A stretch of 64,000 nucleotides of DNA from Yoonia litorea (GCF_900114675.1 NZ_FOZM01000001.1:1488001-1552000); one strand, 5' to 3'. Shown: positions 1-9,657, numbered from the stretch's first letter. Made by a program: numbers and translations. Notes: a model not told the origin generated them from the letters alone.

Positions 1-28
1 AGATAAGCGCGCCATCAGGAGACGGACC

Positions 29-607
29 ATGGAAGGTTTTACGCTGGTCGATGCAGGTGTCGCGATCACAATCCTTGTTTCGGGGGTGCTCGCCTACAGT
101 CGCGGGCTTGTGCGCGAAACCATGGCGATCCTCGGATGGATCGGTGCCGCGATCATCGCGTTCATCTTCGCAGATCAGGTAGAACCGCTGATCAAACAAG
201 TGCCTGTTTTGGGTGACTTTATCGGCGACAGTTGCGAATTGGCGATCATTGCGGCGTTTGCTGCGGTTTTTGCCGTTGCGCTCATCGTGGTGTCGATCTT
301 TACGCCGCTCTTCTCCTCGGCCGTCCAGCGCTCAGCCCTTGGTGGAATTGATCAGGCACTTGGGTTCTTCTTCGGTGTTCTGCGCGGTATCATCCTTATT
401 GCGGTTGCGTTTTTCGTTTACGAGACTGTTTTCGCAGCACAAGAGTTTGCCATCATTGATGACAGCCGCTCGGCAGAGGTCTTTGCCCAGTTGACACAAC
501 GTGTTGAGGAGCAAAACCCTGAACAAGCACTTGGCTGGATTACCGAACAGTACGGGCAGCTGGTCGGCAGCTGTGGCGCACCCGCAGACGCAGGCAGCGA
601 CGCTTAA
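29..607 (+). CDS. cvpA: CvpA family inner-membrane protein
   Basis: A 192-residue protein with about four hydrophobic segments in the first 135 residues and an acidic, non-membrane C-terminus, which is the usual build of the CvpA (colicin V production) family. The family signature around GGIDQALGFFFGVLRG (residues near 104-119) is clear. CvpA proteins are inner-membrane proteins whose biochemical role is still unsettled; they are genetically linked to purF and to envelope stress. The ATG has a good ribosome binding site (CAGGAGA, 8 bases upstream). purF follows about 1.3 kb downstream with two small genes between, so the classic cvpA-purF neighbourhood is kept but interrupted. An upstream gene appears to end at bases 4-6 (TAA). 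Confidence 0.93.
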   Translation: MEGFTLVDAGVAITILVSGVLAYSRGLVRETMAILGWIGAAIIAFIFADQVEPLIKQVPVLGDFIGDSCELAIIAAFAAVFAVALIVVSIFTPLFSSAVQRSALGGIDQALGFFFGVLRGIILIAVAFFVYETVFAAQEFAIIDDSRSAEVFAQLTQRVEEQNPEQALGWITEQYGQLVGSCGAPADAGSDA

Positions 608-693
608 CGCAGGCTGGCACCCGCTCGATCTTCGCTCTTGCCTTACCTAAGGTGAACCTTCAGGCTGCTTCGAGAAAACCTCGGAGATAAGCC

Positions 694-1185
694 ATGCGGG
701 TTGTTGTGACGACATTGGCGCTCTTGGCGGCAGTCATCCTCGTCGGCGGCGCAAGCATTGCAGTCCTCAACAGGGACATACCTGACTATGCGGTGCCTGA
801 CGGCCCTTGGAAGGCGGGCACCGCTCTTGATGGGCTGACGTTCTTTACTTTCGACCGTGTCATTGAGACCGAAGACGAAATCCTTGACGCTTTGGTCTTT
901 CGGGACGGGAAATTTCAGTCGGCCATGTGTCAGGTCTATTGCGATTTCGGCTGGCATGACTACCGCACCTTCATAGATGGCGAGACCTTGCACTTTACCA
1001 CCACAACCCGCTGCCCCGACGCGCCCCACACGGTCGTTTTCTACGGGACAGTCGTTGACGGCGCGGTGACTTTTGAGGGGACCTGGACCACGCGCCGCTG
1101 GTACTGGACACATCAGGTCAACGTCGTCGGTCGTGGTACATTGGTACCGTCAGAGGAACATATCGCAGCGGGGATCGCGGGGTGA
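694..1185 (+). CDS. Uncharacterised exported or membrane-anchored protein
   Basis: A 163-residue protein with an N-terminal hydrophobic segment (about residues 4-25) that reads as a signal anchor or signal peptide, followed by a soluble, aromatic-rich domain with many beta-prone stretches and three cysteines (near residues 95, 99 and 119). I do not recognise the family. GGAG eight bases before the ATG supports the start. Its stop overlaps the GTG start of the next gene by four bases (GTGA), so the two are probably translated together, suggesting a joint envelope function with that membrane protein. No enzymatic motif is visible. Confidence 0.7.
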   Translation: MRVVVTTLALLAAVILVGGASIAVLNRDIPDYAVPDGPWKAGTALDGLTFFTFDRVIETEDEILDALVFRDGKFQSAMCQVYCDFGWHDYRTFIDGETLHFTTTTRCPDAPHTVVFYGTVVDGAVTFEGTWTTRRWYWTHQVNVVGRGTLVPSEEHIAAGIAG

Positions 1186-1841
1186 CGGCAAACTCAAGTG
1201 TTCGCCTGAGCGGGTTCTTGCTCCGCTTTGTCCTGCTCATTGCGCTGATCGTCGGCGCGACATGGGCCTCACATACGATCCGCGACGCGCTCAATCTTGA
1301 GATTATGCCCCGCAATGAACAAAGCGTGCATACCGCCGTGATGTTCGGGACTGTGGCCTATGTCGTGCTTTTGGCCATCCCCTTTGTTCCCGGTGCCGAA
1401 ATCGGGATTGCTCTGCTCGGCTCGTTTGGCGCCTCCATCGCGCCACTTGTCTATGCTGCAACGGTGGTTGCAATGATGCTGGCCTACTGTGTCGGACTAC
1501 TTCTGCCTGCATCCATTCTGGCGCGGATGCTGGCCTTCCTGCGCATGGACCGTGCAGCAGAACTGCTTGACCGCGTATGCGCCCTTCCGCGCGAAGAACG
1601 TCTTTCTGTCTTGCTGGAAAGCGCCCCGCCGTCTCTGGTGAGGCTTGCTTTGCGGCGGCGCTATCTGGCCCTAGCGTTGGCCGTGAATGTCCCTGGCAAC
1701 GCTGTGATCGGCGGCGGCGGTGGAATTATGATGGTTGCGGGCCTCAGCGGCATATTCGCACCGCTGCCAACCTTGATCGCTGTGATGATCGGCGTATCCC
1801 CTGTGCCACTGGCGATAATGCTTTTTGGCGCACGCTTCTGA
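1182..1841 (+). CDS. VTT/SNARE-associated-like multi-pass membrane protein
   Basis: A 219-residue, very hydrophobic protein with about five membrane segments and a short basic cytosolic stretch (about residues 125-165). The run VVLLAIPFVPGAEIG (near 62-76) and the glycine patch GNAVIGGGGGIMMV (near 171-184) are its most distinctive parts and recall VTT/DedA-like membrane proteins, although I cannot place it firmly. A clear paralogue sharing both patches lies at 48909-49610. GTG start, overlapping the previous gene by four bases. It ends 74 bases before purF. Function unknown; a lipid or small-molecule transport role is only a guess. Confidence 0.7.
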   Translation: MTANSSVRLSGFLLRFVLLIALIVGATWASHTIRDALNLEIMPRNEQSVHTAVMFGTVAYVVLLAIPFVPGAEIGIALLGSFGASIAPLVYAATVVAMMLAYCVGLLLPASILARMLAFLRMDRAAELLDRVCALPREERLSVLLESAPPSLVRLALRRRYLALALAVNVPGNAVIGGGGGIMMVAGLSGIFAPLPTLIAVMIGVSPVPLAIMLFGARF

Positions 1842-1915
1842 TCGTTTCGTGACATGGCGTCGCTGACCCTCTATGGAGAAGCCCAAGCGAGACCCAACGG
1901 ATTCGGAGCTGCCCC

Positions 1916-3388
1916 TTGTCCAACAAGATGCCCCCCGCCCATCCCTTTGATGATGATAAATTGCGGGAGGAGTGTGGCGTTTTCGGCGTGATCGGTGTGA
2001 CCGATGCCGCAAATTTTGTCGCACTTGGATTGCACGCGCTACAACACCGCGGACAAGAAGCTGGCGGGATTGTCACGCATAGCCCTGAGACGGGCTTCAA
2101 TCAGGCCCGCCGGATGGGACTGGTCCGCGACAACTTCACCTCTGAAAAGATGATGGCGATGTTGCCGGGCTCTATCGGGATTGGTCATGTGCGCTATTCC
2201 ACCGCCGGCAACAAGAACCAGCAGACCGCCATCCGCGATGTCCAGCCCTTCTTTGGCGAGTTTTCGATGGGCGGCGCGGCTGTTGCGCACAATGGCAACA
2301 TCACCAATGCAAATTCCCTGCGGCGTGAATTGATCGAGCGCGGCTCAATCTTCCAAAGCTCGTCTGACACCGAATGCATCATTCATCTAATGGCGCGCTC
2401 GATGGGGCGGAATATTCCCGACCGCATGGAAGAGGCGTTGCGCAAAGTGGAGGGCGCGTTTTCCATCGTTGCCATGACCCGGACCAAGCTGATCGGCTGC
2501 CGCGATGCGCTCGGCGTGCGTCCGCTGGTGCTGGGAAAGATTGGTAATGGTTGGGCGCTGGCATCCGAAAGCTGTGCGCTTGATATCATTGGCGCAGAGT
2601 TCGTGCGCGAAATCGCGCCCGGCGAAATGGTTGTGATCACCGAAAAGGGTGTCGAAAGCCACTATCCGTTCCGCCCGAACCGCGCACGTTTCTGTATTTT
2701 CGAGCACGTCTACTTCAGCCGCCCCGACAGCATCGTAGGGGGGCGTTCCGTCTACGAAACGCGCGAAAATATCGGACGCGAGTTAGCAAAAGAGGCACCC
2801 GTTGAAGCCGACATCGTCTGCCCTGTGCCCGATAGCGGGACACCTGCGGCCATTGGATATTCACTGCAATCCGGCATTCCTTACGCCATGGGTATTATCC
2901 GCAACCAATACATGGGGCGGACCTTCATCGAACCGACGGAACAAATCCGCAATATGGGCGTGCGCCTCAAGCTGAACGTCAATCGTGCATTGATCAAAGA
3001 CAAGCGGGTCATTCTGGTGGATGACAGCGTTGTGCGCGGAACCACCAGCAGAAAGATCAAGGAAATGATCCTCGACGCTGGTGCCAAGGAAGTCCATTTC
3101 CGCATTGCCTCGCCTCCGACGGCTTGGCCATGTTTTTACGGTGTGGACACACCACAACGCGAAAAATTGCTCGCTGCGACGATGACCGAAGACGAAATGC
3201 GCAGCCATCTGGGTGTCGACAGTCTGAAGTTCATCTCGCTCGATGGCCTCTACCGCGCTGTAGGAGAGGCAAACGGCCGTGACCCCAATGCGCCGAGCTA
3301 CTGCGATGCTTGCTTCTCAGGGGAATATCCGGTGGCACCCTCTGACATGATCGAACAGGGTTTTCAGGCCAAAACAGCAGCGGAGTGA
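1916..3388 (+). CDS. purF: Amidophosphoribosyltransferase
   Basis: First committed step of de novo purine synthesis: PRPP plus glutamine give 5-phosphoribosylamine in the cytosol. The N-terminal Ntn-hydrolase glutaminase domain has its catalytic cysteine at residue 20 (EECGVFGVIG), which would be exposed by propeptide removal. The C-terminal phosphoribosyltransferase domain carries the PRPP loop ILVDDSVVRGTT near residues 366-377. Length (490) is normal. The start is TTG: GGAG lies seven bases upstream of TTG 1916, whereas the next ATG (1928) would be too far from it. Probably served by a promoter shared with the cvpA side; no purine riboswitch was seen. Confidence 0.97.
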   Translation: MSNKMPPAHPFDDDKLREECGVFGVIGVTDAANFVALGLHALQHRGQEAGGIVTHSPETGFNQARRMGLVRDNFTSEKMMAMLPGSIGIGHVRYSTAGNKNQQTAIRDVQPFFGEFSMGGAAVAHNGNITNANSLRRELIERGSIFQSSSDTECIIHLMARSMGRNIPDRMEEALRKVEGAFSIVAMTRTKLIGCRDALGVRPLVLGKIGNGWALASESCALDIIGAEFVREIAPGEMVVITEKGVESHYPFRPNRARFCIFEHVYFSRPDSIVGGRSVYETRENIGRELAKEAPVEADIVCPVPDSGTPAAIGYSLQSGIPYAMGIIRNQYMGRTFIEPTEQIRNMGVRLKLNVNRALIKDKRVILVDDSVVRGTTSRKIKEMILDAGAKEVHFRIASPPTAWPCFYGVDTPQREKLLAATMTEDEMRSHLGVDSLKFISLDGLYRAVGEANGRDPNAPSYCDACFSGEYPVAPSDMIEQGFQAKTAAE

Positions 3389-3508
3389 GGGTCTGGCAGC
3401 CTCACGCTGATGTGATAAAACACCGTAGCGTAACGACCCCTGCCCCCCTTCACTCTGCGTTCATGACGTGTGAGAAGGCCGCCAGAAACTACTGACGCAG
3501 AATCTCCC

Positions 3509-3769
3509 ATGGCAGAACCAGACAACGCCCTTGCAGCTCAGGCTGCAACCATTACCGATGCAATCGACATGAGCGCACTCCAGCTTTTGGGTGTCATGCA
3601 GGCCCATGACGGACCTGCGGCACTGCTGCGGTCCTCACGCGGTCAGATCGCACGGGTGCTCGTCGGTGACGAAGCCTTCGGCATCCGCATCACCGCAATT
3701 GGTGATGATCGTGTGACACTGACCAACCGCTGGGGACAGTCTCAGGCGCTTGGATTGCCACAAGGCTGA
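3509..3769 (+). CDS. Small protein, GspC/PilP-like periplasmic domain
   Basis: An 86-residue protein (a GTG start at 3470 would add 13 residues). The second half, around LLGVMQAHDGPAALLRSSRGQ and VLVGDEAFGIRITAIGDDRVTL, has the rhythm of the small beta domain found in type II secretion GspC and type IV pilus PilP proteins, where a short strand set is followed by a conserved glycine turn. No signal peptide or other pilus gene is present nearby, so a cytosolic stand-alone copy of the fold is the careful reading. It sits between purF and an SDR gene, 59 bases before the latter. Function not assignable. Confidence 0.6.
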   Translation: MAEPDNALAAQAATITDAIDMSALQLLGVMQAHDGPAALLRSSRGQIARVLVGDEAFGIRITAIGDDRVTLTNRWGQSQALGLPQG

Positions 3770-3828
3770 ACACCGTTCGGGCTTGATCAAGACTTGACCT
3801 CTGCGCGAGTTCGGCACATGAGGCAGGC

Positions 3829-4473
3829 ATGACAAAAACAGCTCTCATCACTGGTGCTTCCCGCGGCCTTGGCGCAGCACTTGCGCTTGCTCTGGCACCT
3901 ACCCATCACGTGATCGCCGTTGGCAAGACGGTCGGCAGCCTTGAAGAACTCGACGATGCGATTCAGGCGGCTGGCGGTCAGGCCACGCTCGCCCCGATGG
4001 ACATCACGGTTGACGAAGCGATGCAGCAGTTATGTCGCGGCATCTACGACCGCTGGGGCAAGCTTGATCTTTGGGTGCATACTGCCATCCACGCGGCACC
4101 TCTGGCACCTGCCGGGCACCTCGCCCCGAAAGATCTGGCGAAATCGATGAGTGTCAACGTCGAAGCCACCGCCAGGTTGATCTCTTACGTAAGCCCCCTT
4201 TTGGGTGACAGCGGCCATGCTGTGTTCTTTGACGATCCACGTGGCGGTGCGCAATTCTTCGGTGCTTACGGTGCCACGAAAGCCGCGCAAATCGCGCTTG
4301 CCCGCAGTTGGCAGGCTGAAAGCGTCAATACAGGTCCGAAGATCAGCATTTTGCACCCCGCACCGATGCCGACAGGCACACGCGCGCGGTTCTTCCCTGG
4401 TGAAGACCGTGACCAGCTCACCAGCACCAGCGATGAAGCGGCGCGTCTGTTGGATGAAATCCTTAGCGCCTGA
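3829..4473 (+). CDS. Short-chain dehydrogenase/reductase
   Basis: A 214-residue classical SDR. The nucleotide-binding TGASRGLG motif begins at about residue 8, and the catalytic pair is Tyr147 and Lys151 in YGATK. The usual NNAG motif is replaced by HTAI, and the sequence is short of the family's 240-250 residues, mainly at the substrate loop. It therefore probably reduces or oxidises a small carbonyl or hydroxyl substrate with NAD(P), but the substrate cannot be read from sequence. It is followed by 180 bases and then surE; no clear operon partner. Confidence 0.88.
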   Translation: MTKTALITGASRGLGAALALALAPTHHVIAVGKTVGSLEELDDAIQAAGGQATLAPMDITVDEAMQQLCRGIYDRWGKLDLWVHTAIHAAPLAPAGHLAPKDLAKSMSVNVEATARLISYVSPLLGDSGHAVFFDDPRGGAQFFGAYGATKAAQIALARSWQAESVNTGPKISILHPAPMPTGTRARFFPGEDRDQLTSTSDEAARLLDEILSA

Positions 4474-4653
4474 GCGACCTCGCCGTTTCAGTGCTTCACG
4501 TATCCGGCTTTCCGTCGGGCCGATGACAGATGCGCGCCTGATCTCCCAAGACCGTTGCACAAGCACCGCGATCGACGCCTTGCGCGACCTGCCGCGCTTG
4601 CCGCTTTTGATGCTCTGCCTTAGGAACGCAAAACAAGGGCGGAGGGGAATTTT

Positions 4654-5439
4654 ATGCGCATCCTGATCACAAACGATGACGGCATCAATGCACCCGGCCT
4701 GAAGGTGCTGTCAGACATTGCCAATGACGTCGCCGGCCCAGATGGCGAGGTTTGGACTGTCGCCCCAGCATTTGAACAATCTGGCGTCGGCCACTGTATC
4801 AGCTACACCCATCCGACGATGATCGCGCAGCTTGATGCGCGCCGCTTTGCCGCCGAAGGATCGCCTGCGGATTGTGTGATTGCGGGTCTCTACGATGTCC
4901 TCAAAGAGACACCACCGGACCTCATCCTGTCTGGCGTCAATCGCGGCAATAACGCTGCTGAAAATACGCTCTACTCTGGAACGATCGGCGCTTGCATCGA
5001 AGGTGCGCTTCAGGGGGTCCGGTCGATTGCCTTGTCCCAGTTTTACGGGCCCGACAACGCAGAGCTCGACAATCCATTTGAAGCGGCCGCCGTGCACGGT
5101 GCGGCAACCGTAAAGGCACTGCTGCAAGAAGCGCTCTGGGATGAGCAGGACTACATGCCCTTCTACAACGTGAACTTTCCGCCCATACCTGCTGGACAGG
5201 TCAGAGGGATGGCCGCTACCACACAAGGGTTTCGCCTGAACACGCGCTTTCGGGCAGAGGCACAGACCTCCCCTACGGGCCGCAAGTTTCTCTGGGTCCG
5301 TGGTGGGCCACAACACGAGCCGACAGCCCCGGGGACCGATGCGGCAGCAAACCTTGAAGGCTTCATCTCGATCACGCCAATGCGGGCCGATCTGACGGAT
5401 TACGACATGGTCAAAAATCTTAGGGATGCGCTTCAGTGA
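4654..5439 (+). CDS. surE: 5'-nucleotidase SurE
   Basis: Metal-dependent phosphatase acting on nucleoside 5'- and 3'-monophosphates, linked to stationary-phase survival. The N-terminal metal site [11 protein letters not shown] (Asp8, Asp9) and the SGVNRGNN loop near residues 92-99 are intact. Length 261 is normal. AGGGGAATTTT before the ATG is a good ribosome binding site. Its last codons overlap the GTG start of pcm by four bases, and nlpD follows: the surE-pcm-nlpD order is conserved widely in proteobacteria and indicates one transcript. Confidence 0.97.
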   Translation: MRILITNDDGINAPGLKVLSDIANDVAGPDGEVWTVAPAFEQSGVGHCISYTHPTMIAQLDARRFAAEGSPADCVIAGLYDVLKETPPDLILSGVNRGNNAAENTLYSGTIGACIEGALQGVRSIALSQFYGPDNAELDNPFEAAAVHGAATVKALLQEALWDEQDYMPFYNVNFPPIPAGQVRGMAATTQGFRLNTRFRAEAQTSPTGRKFLWVRGGPQHEPTAPGTDAAANLEGFISITPMRADLTDYDMVKNLRDALQ

Positions 5440-6077
5440 GCTTCGACGCCGCGACCAAGATGCAGTTCCTCTACGCTTTGCGCAGTAAAGGTGTGACGGA
5501 TGCGCGCGTGCTGACCGCGATGGAACAGGTTGACCGCGCCGACTATGTGAAAGGCACATTCGCCGAACGCGCCTACGAAGATATGCCCTTGCCCATTGCC
5601 TGCGGGCAAACGATCAGCCAGCCGTCCGTTGTTGGATTGATGACACAGGCACTTCAGGTCTCACCGCGTGACAAGGTTCTCGAAGTTGGCACCGGATCCG
5701 GATACCAGGCCGCGATCCTCTCAAAGCTCGCACGGCGGGTTTATACCGTCGATCGGTATCGCAGACTTGTGCAGACGGCCCGTGCTGTGTTTGAGGCAAA
5801 CGACATCACAAACATCACAGCCTTCACAGCCGACGGCAGCCATGGCCTCGATGAACAGGCCCCGTTTGATCGGATCCTCCTCACAGCCGCGGCAGAAGAC
5901 CCCCCCGGCCCCCTGCTGGCGCAGCTGAAGCCGGGCGGGATCATGGTTCTGCCGGTTGGCCAGTCGGATGCGGTCCAAAGCCTGATCCGCGTCAGGCGTA
6001 CCGATGAAGGCCTTGAATACGACGAATTAAGGAGCGTCCGGTTTGTGCCCTTGCTTGAAGGGCTCGGACAGGAGTAA
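5436..6077 (+). CDS. pcm: Protein-L-isoaspartate O-methyltransferase
   Basis: SAM-dependent repair enzyme that methylates isoaspartyl residues in damaged proteins. The SAM motif [15 protein letters not shown] (about residues 78-91) and the upstream substrate-side stretch [11 protein letters not shown] are both clear. 213 residues, a normal length. GTG start, coupled to surE by a GTGA overlap. nlpD follows after about 70 bases. Cytosolic. Confidence 0.96.
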   Translation: MSFDAATKMQFLYALRSKGVTDARVLTAMEQVDRADYVKGTFAERAYEDMPLPIACGQTISQPSVVGLMTQALQVSPRDKVLEVGTGSGYQAAILSKLARRVYTVDRYRRLVQTARAVFEANDITNITAFTADGSHGLDEQAPFDRILLTAAAEDPPGPLLAQLKPGGIMVLPVGQSDAVQSLIRVRRTDEGLEYDELRSVRFVPLLEGLGQE

Positions 6078-6146
6078 ACTCCCTGCAAAATAAGGATGGC
6101 ACCGCATCAGAGGGCCATCACGGCAAAAATATAGAGGAGCGGTCGA

Positions 6147-7331
6147 ATGGCAATCGGGCAGAGGCCAATCAAACGCGTGTTGATTTCATCCGTAGCGGTC
6201 TTGGCGCTGGCGGCATGTGAAGACTTTGATTTTGATCTGAGGGATATCGGGAACGGCTTTGACACATCGTCGGCTGTCCAATCGCTTCCTGGCAGGCCAA
6301 GGCCTGACGATCGCGGCGTGATTTCATACCCGAACTATCAAGTCGTCGTGGCACGCCAGAATGATACCATTCGCGGCATTGCTATCAGGCTTGGTCTCGA
6401 TGCCCAGACCCTGGCTGATTACAACGGCATCGACCCTGACGTCGTCTTGCGCCAAGGCGAGATCGTGGCCCTTCCAGCGCGCGTGGCAGAACCCTCGCCT
6501 GCAACCGGTGCAATCAGCACCGGGCCGATCCAGCCGCTCGATGTGACCGCAATCGCCACCAGCGCCCTGGATCGTGCCGATGCCGATGCCGCTTCTGGCA
6601 CGGTCACGGCAACACCCGCACCAGCACCGCAACCACAAGCCAGCGTGCAACGCGGGACAGAGCCGATCCGCCATCAGGTTGTACGCGGCGAGACGGTCTT
6701 CTCATTGGCGCGTCTTTACAATGTGCCGGTGACTGCGATTGCCGAATGGAACGGGCTCGATTCCGAATTTACCATTCGCGAAGGACAGTTCCTCTTGATC
6801 CCTCAAGGCGGCGCCCCTGCCCCGGCGACGGTATCTGCACCGGGGGCCGGGTCTGAAACGCCTGTACCACCAAGCGCCGCCACACCGCTGCCTGACCCTG
6901 CAGCGGCGGCGCCGGCAGTTATAGCGACTGCGACACCTGACGCGCCCGACCTTGGCCAGGCATCGACACCTGCCGCGAGCGACGCACGGTTTTCAATGCC
7001 GCTGCAAGGGGCCATCATCCGTGACTACGCCCCCGGCAGCAACGAAGGTATTGATATCGGCGCCGCGGCTGGTTCCGACGTCCGTGCGGCAGGCAGCGGG
7101 ACCGTCGCAGCCGTGACAACAGATACCAGCGGCGGTGGCATTGTGGTGATCAAGCACAGTGACGGGCTTTTGACGGTCTACACGCAGCTTGCCGATCTGA
7201 CTGTTGCCAAAGACGACAGCGTCAGTCAGGGGCAAGTGATCGCGAAGGTCCGTTCAGGCAACCCCAGCTTCCTGCACTTCGAGGTCAGACGCGGCCTGCA
7301 GAGCCTCGACCCCTCAGACTACCTGCCCTAG
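6147..7331 (+). CDS. nlpD: NlpD-like LysM/M23 lipoprotein (amidase activator type)
   Basis: A 394-residue envelope lipoprotein. The lipobox LAAC puts the lipidated cysteine at residue 24. Two LysM domains (about 58-112 and 172-220) should bind peptidoglycan; they are joined by Pro/Ala-rich linkers. The C-terminal M23 (LytM) domain, about 285-394, is degenerate: the first metal-ligand His is Asn (NEGIDIG) and the HxH motif is FLHFE. E. coli NlpD shows the same loss and acts as a non-catalytic activator of the amidase AmiC, so this protein is inferred to control cell-wall splitting at division. Good ribosome binding site (AGAGGAG). It ends one base short of the convergent DUF815 gene's stop. 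Confidence 0.92.
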   Translation: MAIGQRPIKRVLISSVAVLALAACEDFDFDLRDIGNGFDTSSAVQSLPGRPRPDDRGVISYPNYQVVVARQNDTIRGIAIRLGLDAQTLADYNGIDPDVVLRQGEIVALPARVAEPSPATGAISTGPIQPLDVTAIATSALDRADADAASGTVTATPAPAPQPQASVQRGTEPIRHQVVRGETVFSLARLYNVPVTAIAEWNGLDSEFTIREGQFLLIPQGGAPAPATVSAPGAGSETPVPPSAATPLPDPAAAAPAVIATATPDAPDLGQASTPAASDARFSMPLQGAIIRDYAPGSNEGIDIGAAAGSDVRAAGSGTVAAVTTDTSGGGIVVIKHSDGLLTVYTQLADLTVAKDDSVSQGQVIAKVRSGNPSFLHFEVRRGLQSLDPSDYLP

Positions 7332-7332
7332 G

Positions 7333-8175
7333 TCAGGTCAGGCTGACGCCGCGACGCCCTGCAAGATCGGTAAAGTACTGCCAAGCCACGCGGCCCGACC
7401 GGCTGCCGCGTGTCGCCTGCCATTCAATCGCTTCTGCGCGCAGGGTCGCGTCATCAATCTCAACACCGTAAGCATCGCAATAGCCACGGATCATCGCCAG
7501 ATATTCGTCCTGCGTGCACGGATGAAATCCAAGCCACAGGCCGAAACGATCCGAAAGCGAAACCTTCTCCTCAACGGCCTCTGACGGGGAAATCGCGGAG
7601 GACCGTTCGTTCTCGATCATGTCGCGCGGCATCAGATGGCGTCTGTTGGACGTGGCATAAAGAACGACGTTATCGGGACGCCCTTCGATCCCGCCGTCCA
7701 GAACGGCCTTCAGTGATTTGTAATGCGCGTCATCATGGCTGAACGAAAGATCATCGCAGAACATGATGAAACGCTCAGACCTGCCACGCAGCATGTTCAG
7801 GCAACGGCCAATGCTTGGCAGGTCCTCGCGCTGGATTTCGACGATCTTCAGCGCAGGCTGTTCCGCATTCAAAGCGCCATGTATCGCCTTCACAAGGCTC
7901 GATTTTCCCATGCCGCGCGCGCCCCAAAGCAGTGCATTGTTGGCAGGCAGGCCTTCTGCAAACTGTCTGGTATTTGCAAGCAAGGTATCGCGCGATCTGT
8001 CAACGCCAACCAGCAGGCCCACATCAACCCGATTGACCTGCGCGACAGGTTCCAGCCGGTCCGGTTCTGTGTGCCAGACGAATGCTGTCGCAGAGCTGAA
8101 ATCCGGCGCCTCTTGAGGCGCCGGGCTGAGCCGCTCAAGGGCAGCGGCGATCCTTGAAAGGCTCTTCTTGCTCAC
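7333..8175 (-). CDS. DUF815 family AAA+ ATPase
   Basis: A 280-residue P-loop ATPase of the DUF815 family. Walker A is GARGMGKSSLV (about residues 85-95) and Walker B is FIMFCDDLSF (about 133-142). Family members have no well-established function. It is the last gene of the tat operon: its start overlaps the tatC stop by four bases, and I recall this pairing in other rhodobacteria, which hints at a link with Tat-dependent export or with membrane-protein quality control. The latter is inference. Confidence 0.92.
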   Translation of the reverse strand: MSKKSLSRIAAALERLSPAPQEAPDFSSATAFVWHTEPDRLEPVAQVNRVDVGLLVGVDRSRDTLLANTRQFAEGLPANNALLWGARGMGKSSLVKAIHGALNAEQPALKIVEIQREDLPSIGRCLNMLRGRSERFIMFCDDLSFSHDDAHYKSLKAVLDGGIEGRPDNVVLYATSNRRHLMPRDMIENERSSAISPSEAVEEKVSLSDRFGLWLGFHPCTQDEYLAMIRGYCDAYGVEIDDATLRAEAIEWQATRGSRSGRVAWQYFTDLAGRRGVSLT

Positions 8176-9146
8176 GTCTTCTGGTCTGGTTCAGCTTCGC
8201 CGAGGTCGTCTTCATCGAGATCAAAGAGGCTCTCATCCTCGCCAATGATCCCTTCTGCACGGGCCTGACGGTCCTTCTTGCGCTCAACGCCAGCGACAAG
8301 ATGGATGGAAATTTCATAGAGGCCGAAAACCACGACAAACAGAATGATCTGCGTCACAACATCAGGCGGTGTCACCAGTGCGGCGACAACAAGAATGCCA
8401 ACGACAGCATATTTCCGCGTGCCACGCAGTCCACGAGAGCTTGCCAATCCTGCTGACCCCATCAAGGTCAGAAGCACAGGAAGCTGGAAGCAGATACCGA
8501 ACGCCACAATCATCTTGAGGGTGATATCAAGCGTTTCGTTGACCTTGCCGTTAAAGACAATATCGACGCCTTGATCGGTTTCAGGCACGACCGCCGGTGG
8601 CAAAGCCAGCCCTCCCCCAGCTGAAGGCAGCAGTTCAGTGCCCGGCGGCGGCGTGACCGCATTTGACATGATCGCGGTCACGAAGGACGGCAAATCCGCA
8701 AACCCGAGGAAGAACGCCATTGCCAGCGGCACAACGATGTAATGCGCAAACGACGCCCCCAGCATGAAAAGCAGCGGCGAGGAAATGATGAAGGGCAGAA
8801 ACGCATCCTTTTCCTTGCGGTAAAGGCCAGGAGCCACAAACCGCCAGAGCTGGTAGGCGATGACCGGAAAAGACAATGCCAATCCGCCAACGACAGAGAT
8901 CCGGATCAGCGTAAAGAAGTATTCCTGCGGCGCGGTGTACTGCATGACCGGGTTCGGGTTACCCAGATCGCGCATCGTCTTCTCGATCGGACCAAGAAGG
9001 AAATCGAGCAGGATGCTGCCGAAAGAAAAGCAGATCACCATCGCGACCAAAAACGCGATAACCGAATAGATCAAACGCGTGCGCAGCTCGGCCAGATGCT
9101 CAATCAATGGCGCGGAGCTGTCTTCGATCTCGTCCTGTGTGCTCAT
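8172..9146 (-). CDS. tatC: Sec-independent protein translocase TatC
   Basis: Core of the twin-arginine translocase, the inner-membrane receptor that binds RR signal peptides. Six transmembrane segments are visible, and the N-terminal APLIEHLAELRTRL motif carries the conserved glutamate that contacts the signal peptide. At 324 residues it is longer than E. coli TatC: there is an insert of roughly 40 residues, rich in Pro and Gly, in the second periplasmic loop (about 165-205), and an acidic C-terminal tail. Overlaps tatB by four bases. At least two neighbours in this window, FccB and the Ser-repeat protein, have Tat signals. Confidence 0.97.
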   Translation of the reverse strand: MSTQDEIEDSSAPLIEHLAELRTRLIYSVIAFLVAMVICFSFGSILLDFLLGPIEKTMRDLGNPNPVMQYTAPQEYFFTLIRISVVGGLALSFPVIAYQLWRFVAPGLYRKEKDAFLPFIISSPLLFMLGASFAHYIVVPLAMAFFLGFADLPSFVTAIMSNAVTPPPGTELLPSAGGGLALPPAVVPETDQGVDIVFNGKVNETLDITLKMIVAFGICFQLPVLLTLMGSAGLASSRGLRGTRKYAVVGILVVAALVTPPDVVTQIILFVVVFGLYEISIHLVAGVERKKDRQARAEGIIGEDESLFDLDEDDLGEAEPDQKT

Positions 9147-9622
9147 GGCTTCTTCTCGGGGTCTGGTGCGACGGGCGATGGCGCAGCGACAGGCTCAGGC
9201 GCGATTTCAGGTTCGGCCGAGGCCTCAGCCGCATCGGCAGCCGCTTCCGCTTCGGCTCTTTCGCGTGCTTGGCGCTCGAGCGCCGCATCGGCCATGGCCT
9301 TGCTCATCTTCTCTTTCGCGGCTTGGCGCTCTTCAGAGAGTTTCTGCGTCTCGGGTCCCTTTGTGATCCCGGTCGCCTCTTTCAACTTCTCGGTGCCGAA
9401 TTTTGCAGGGTTTGCAGCCGCGTTGATCGAATTGGAGATGTCTTTGACACCGGCCTCATTCGCCGCCTGATCCATTGCACGGCTGAATTCGCGCGCCATC
9501 ATGCGTGCCTTGCCAGTAAACTGACCAATTGTGCGAAACAGGCCCGGCAAATCCTTTGGCCCGATCACAATCAGGGCCACAACGCCGATCACCACCATTT
9601 CGCTTGCGCCGAGACCAAACAT
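9143..9622 (-). CDS. tatB: Sec-independent protein translocase TatB
   Basis: Tat receptor partner of TatC. A single N-terminal membrane helix (FGLGASEMVVIGVVALIVIGP) is followed by the amphipathic helix KDLPGLFRTIGQ and a long Ala/Glu/Pro-rich charged tail ending in a Pro/Ala/Val low-complexity stretch, as is common in alphaproteobacterial TatB. The start is placed at ATG 9622; a TTG two codons upstream is also possible, with GTAGGA lying upstream of both. About 159 residues. Overlaps tatC by four bases. Confidence 0.95.
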   Translation of the reverse strand: MFGLGASEMVVIGVVALIVIGPKDLPGLFRTIGQFTGKARMMAREFSRAMDQAANEAGVKDISNSINAAANPAKFGTEKLKEATGITKGPETQKLSEERQAAKEKMSKAMADAALERQARERAEAEAAADAAEASAEPEIAPEPVAAPSPVAPDPEKKP

Positions 9623-9657
9623 CGCCAAGCAATCCTACATTCAGGTCGAAAGAAAGA

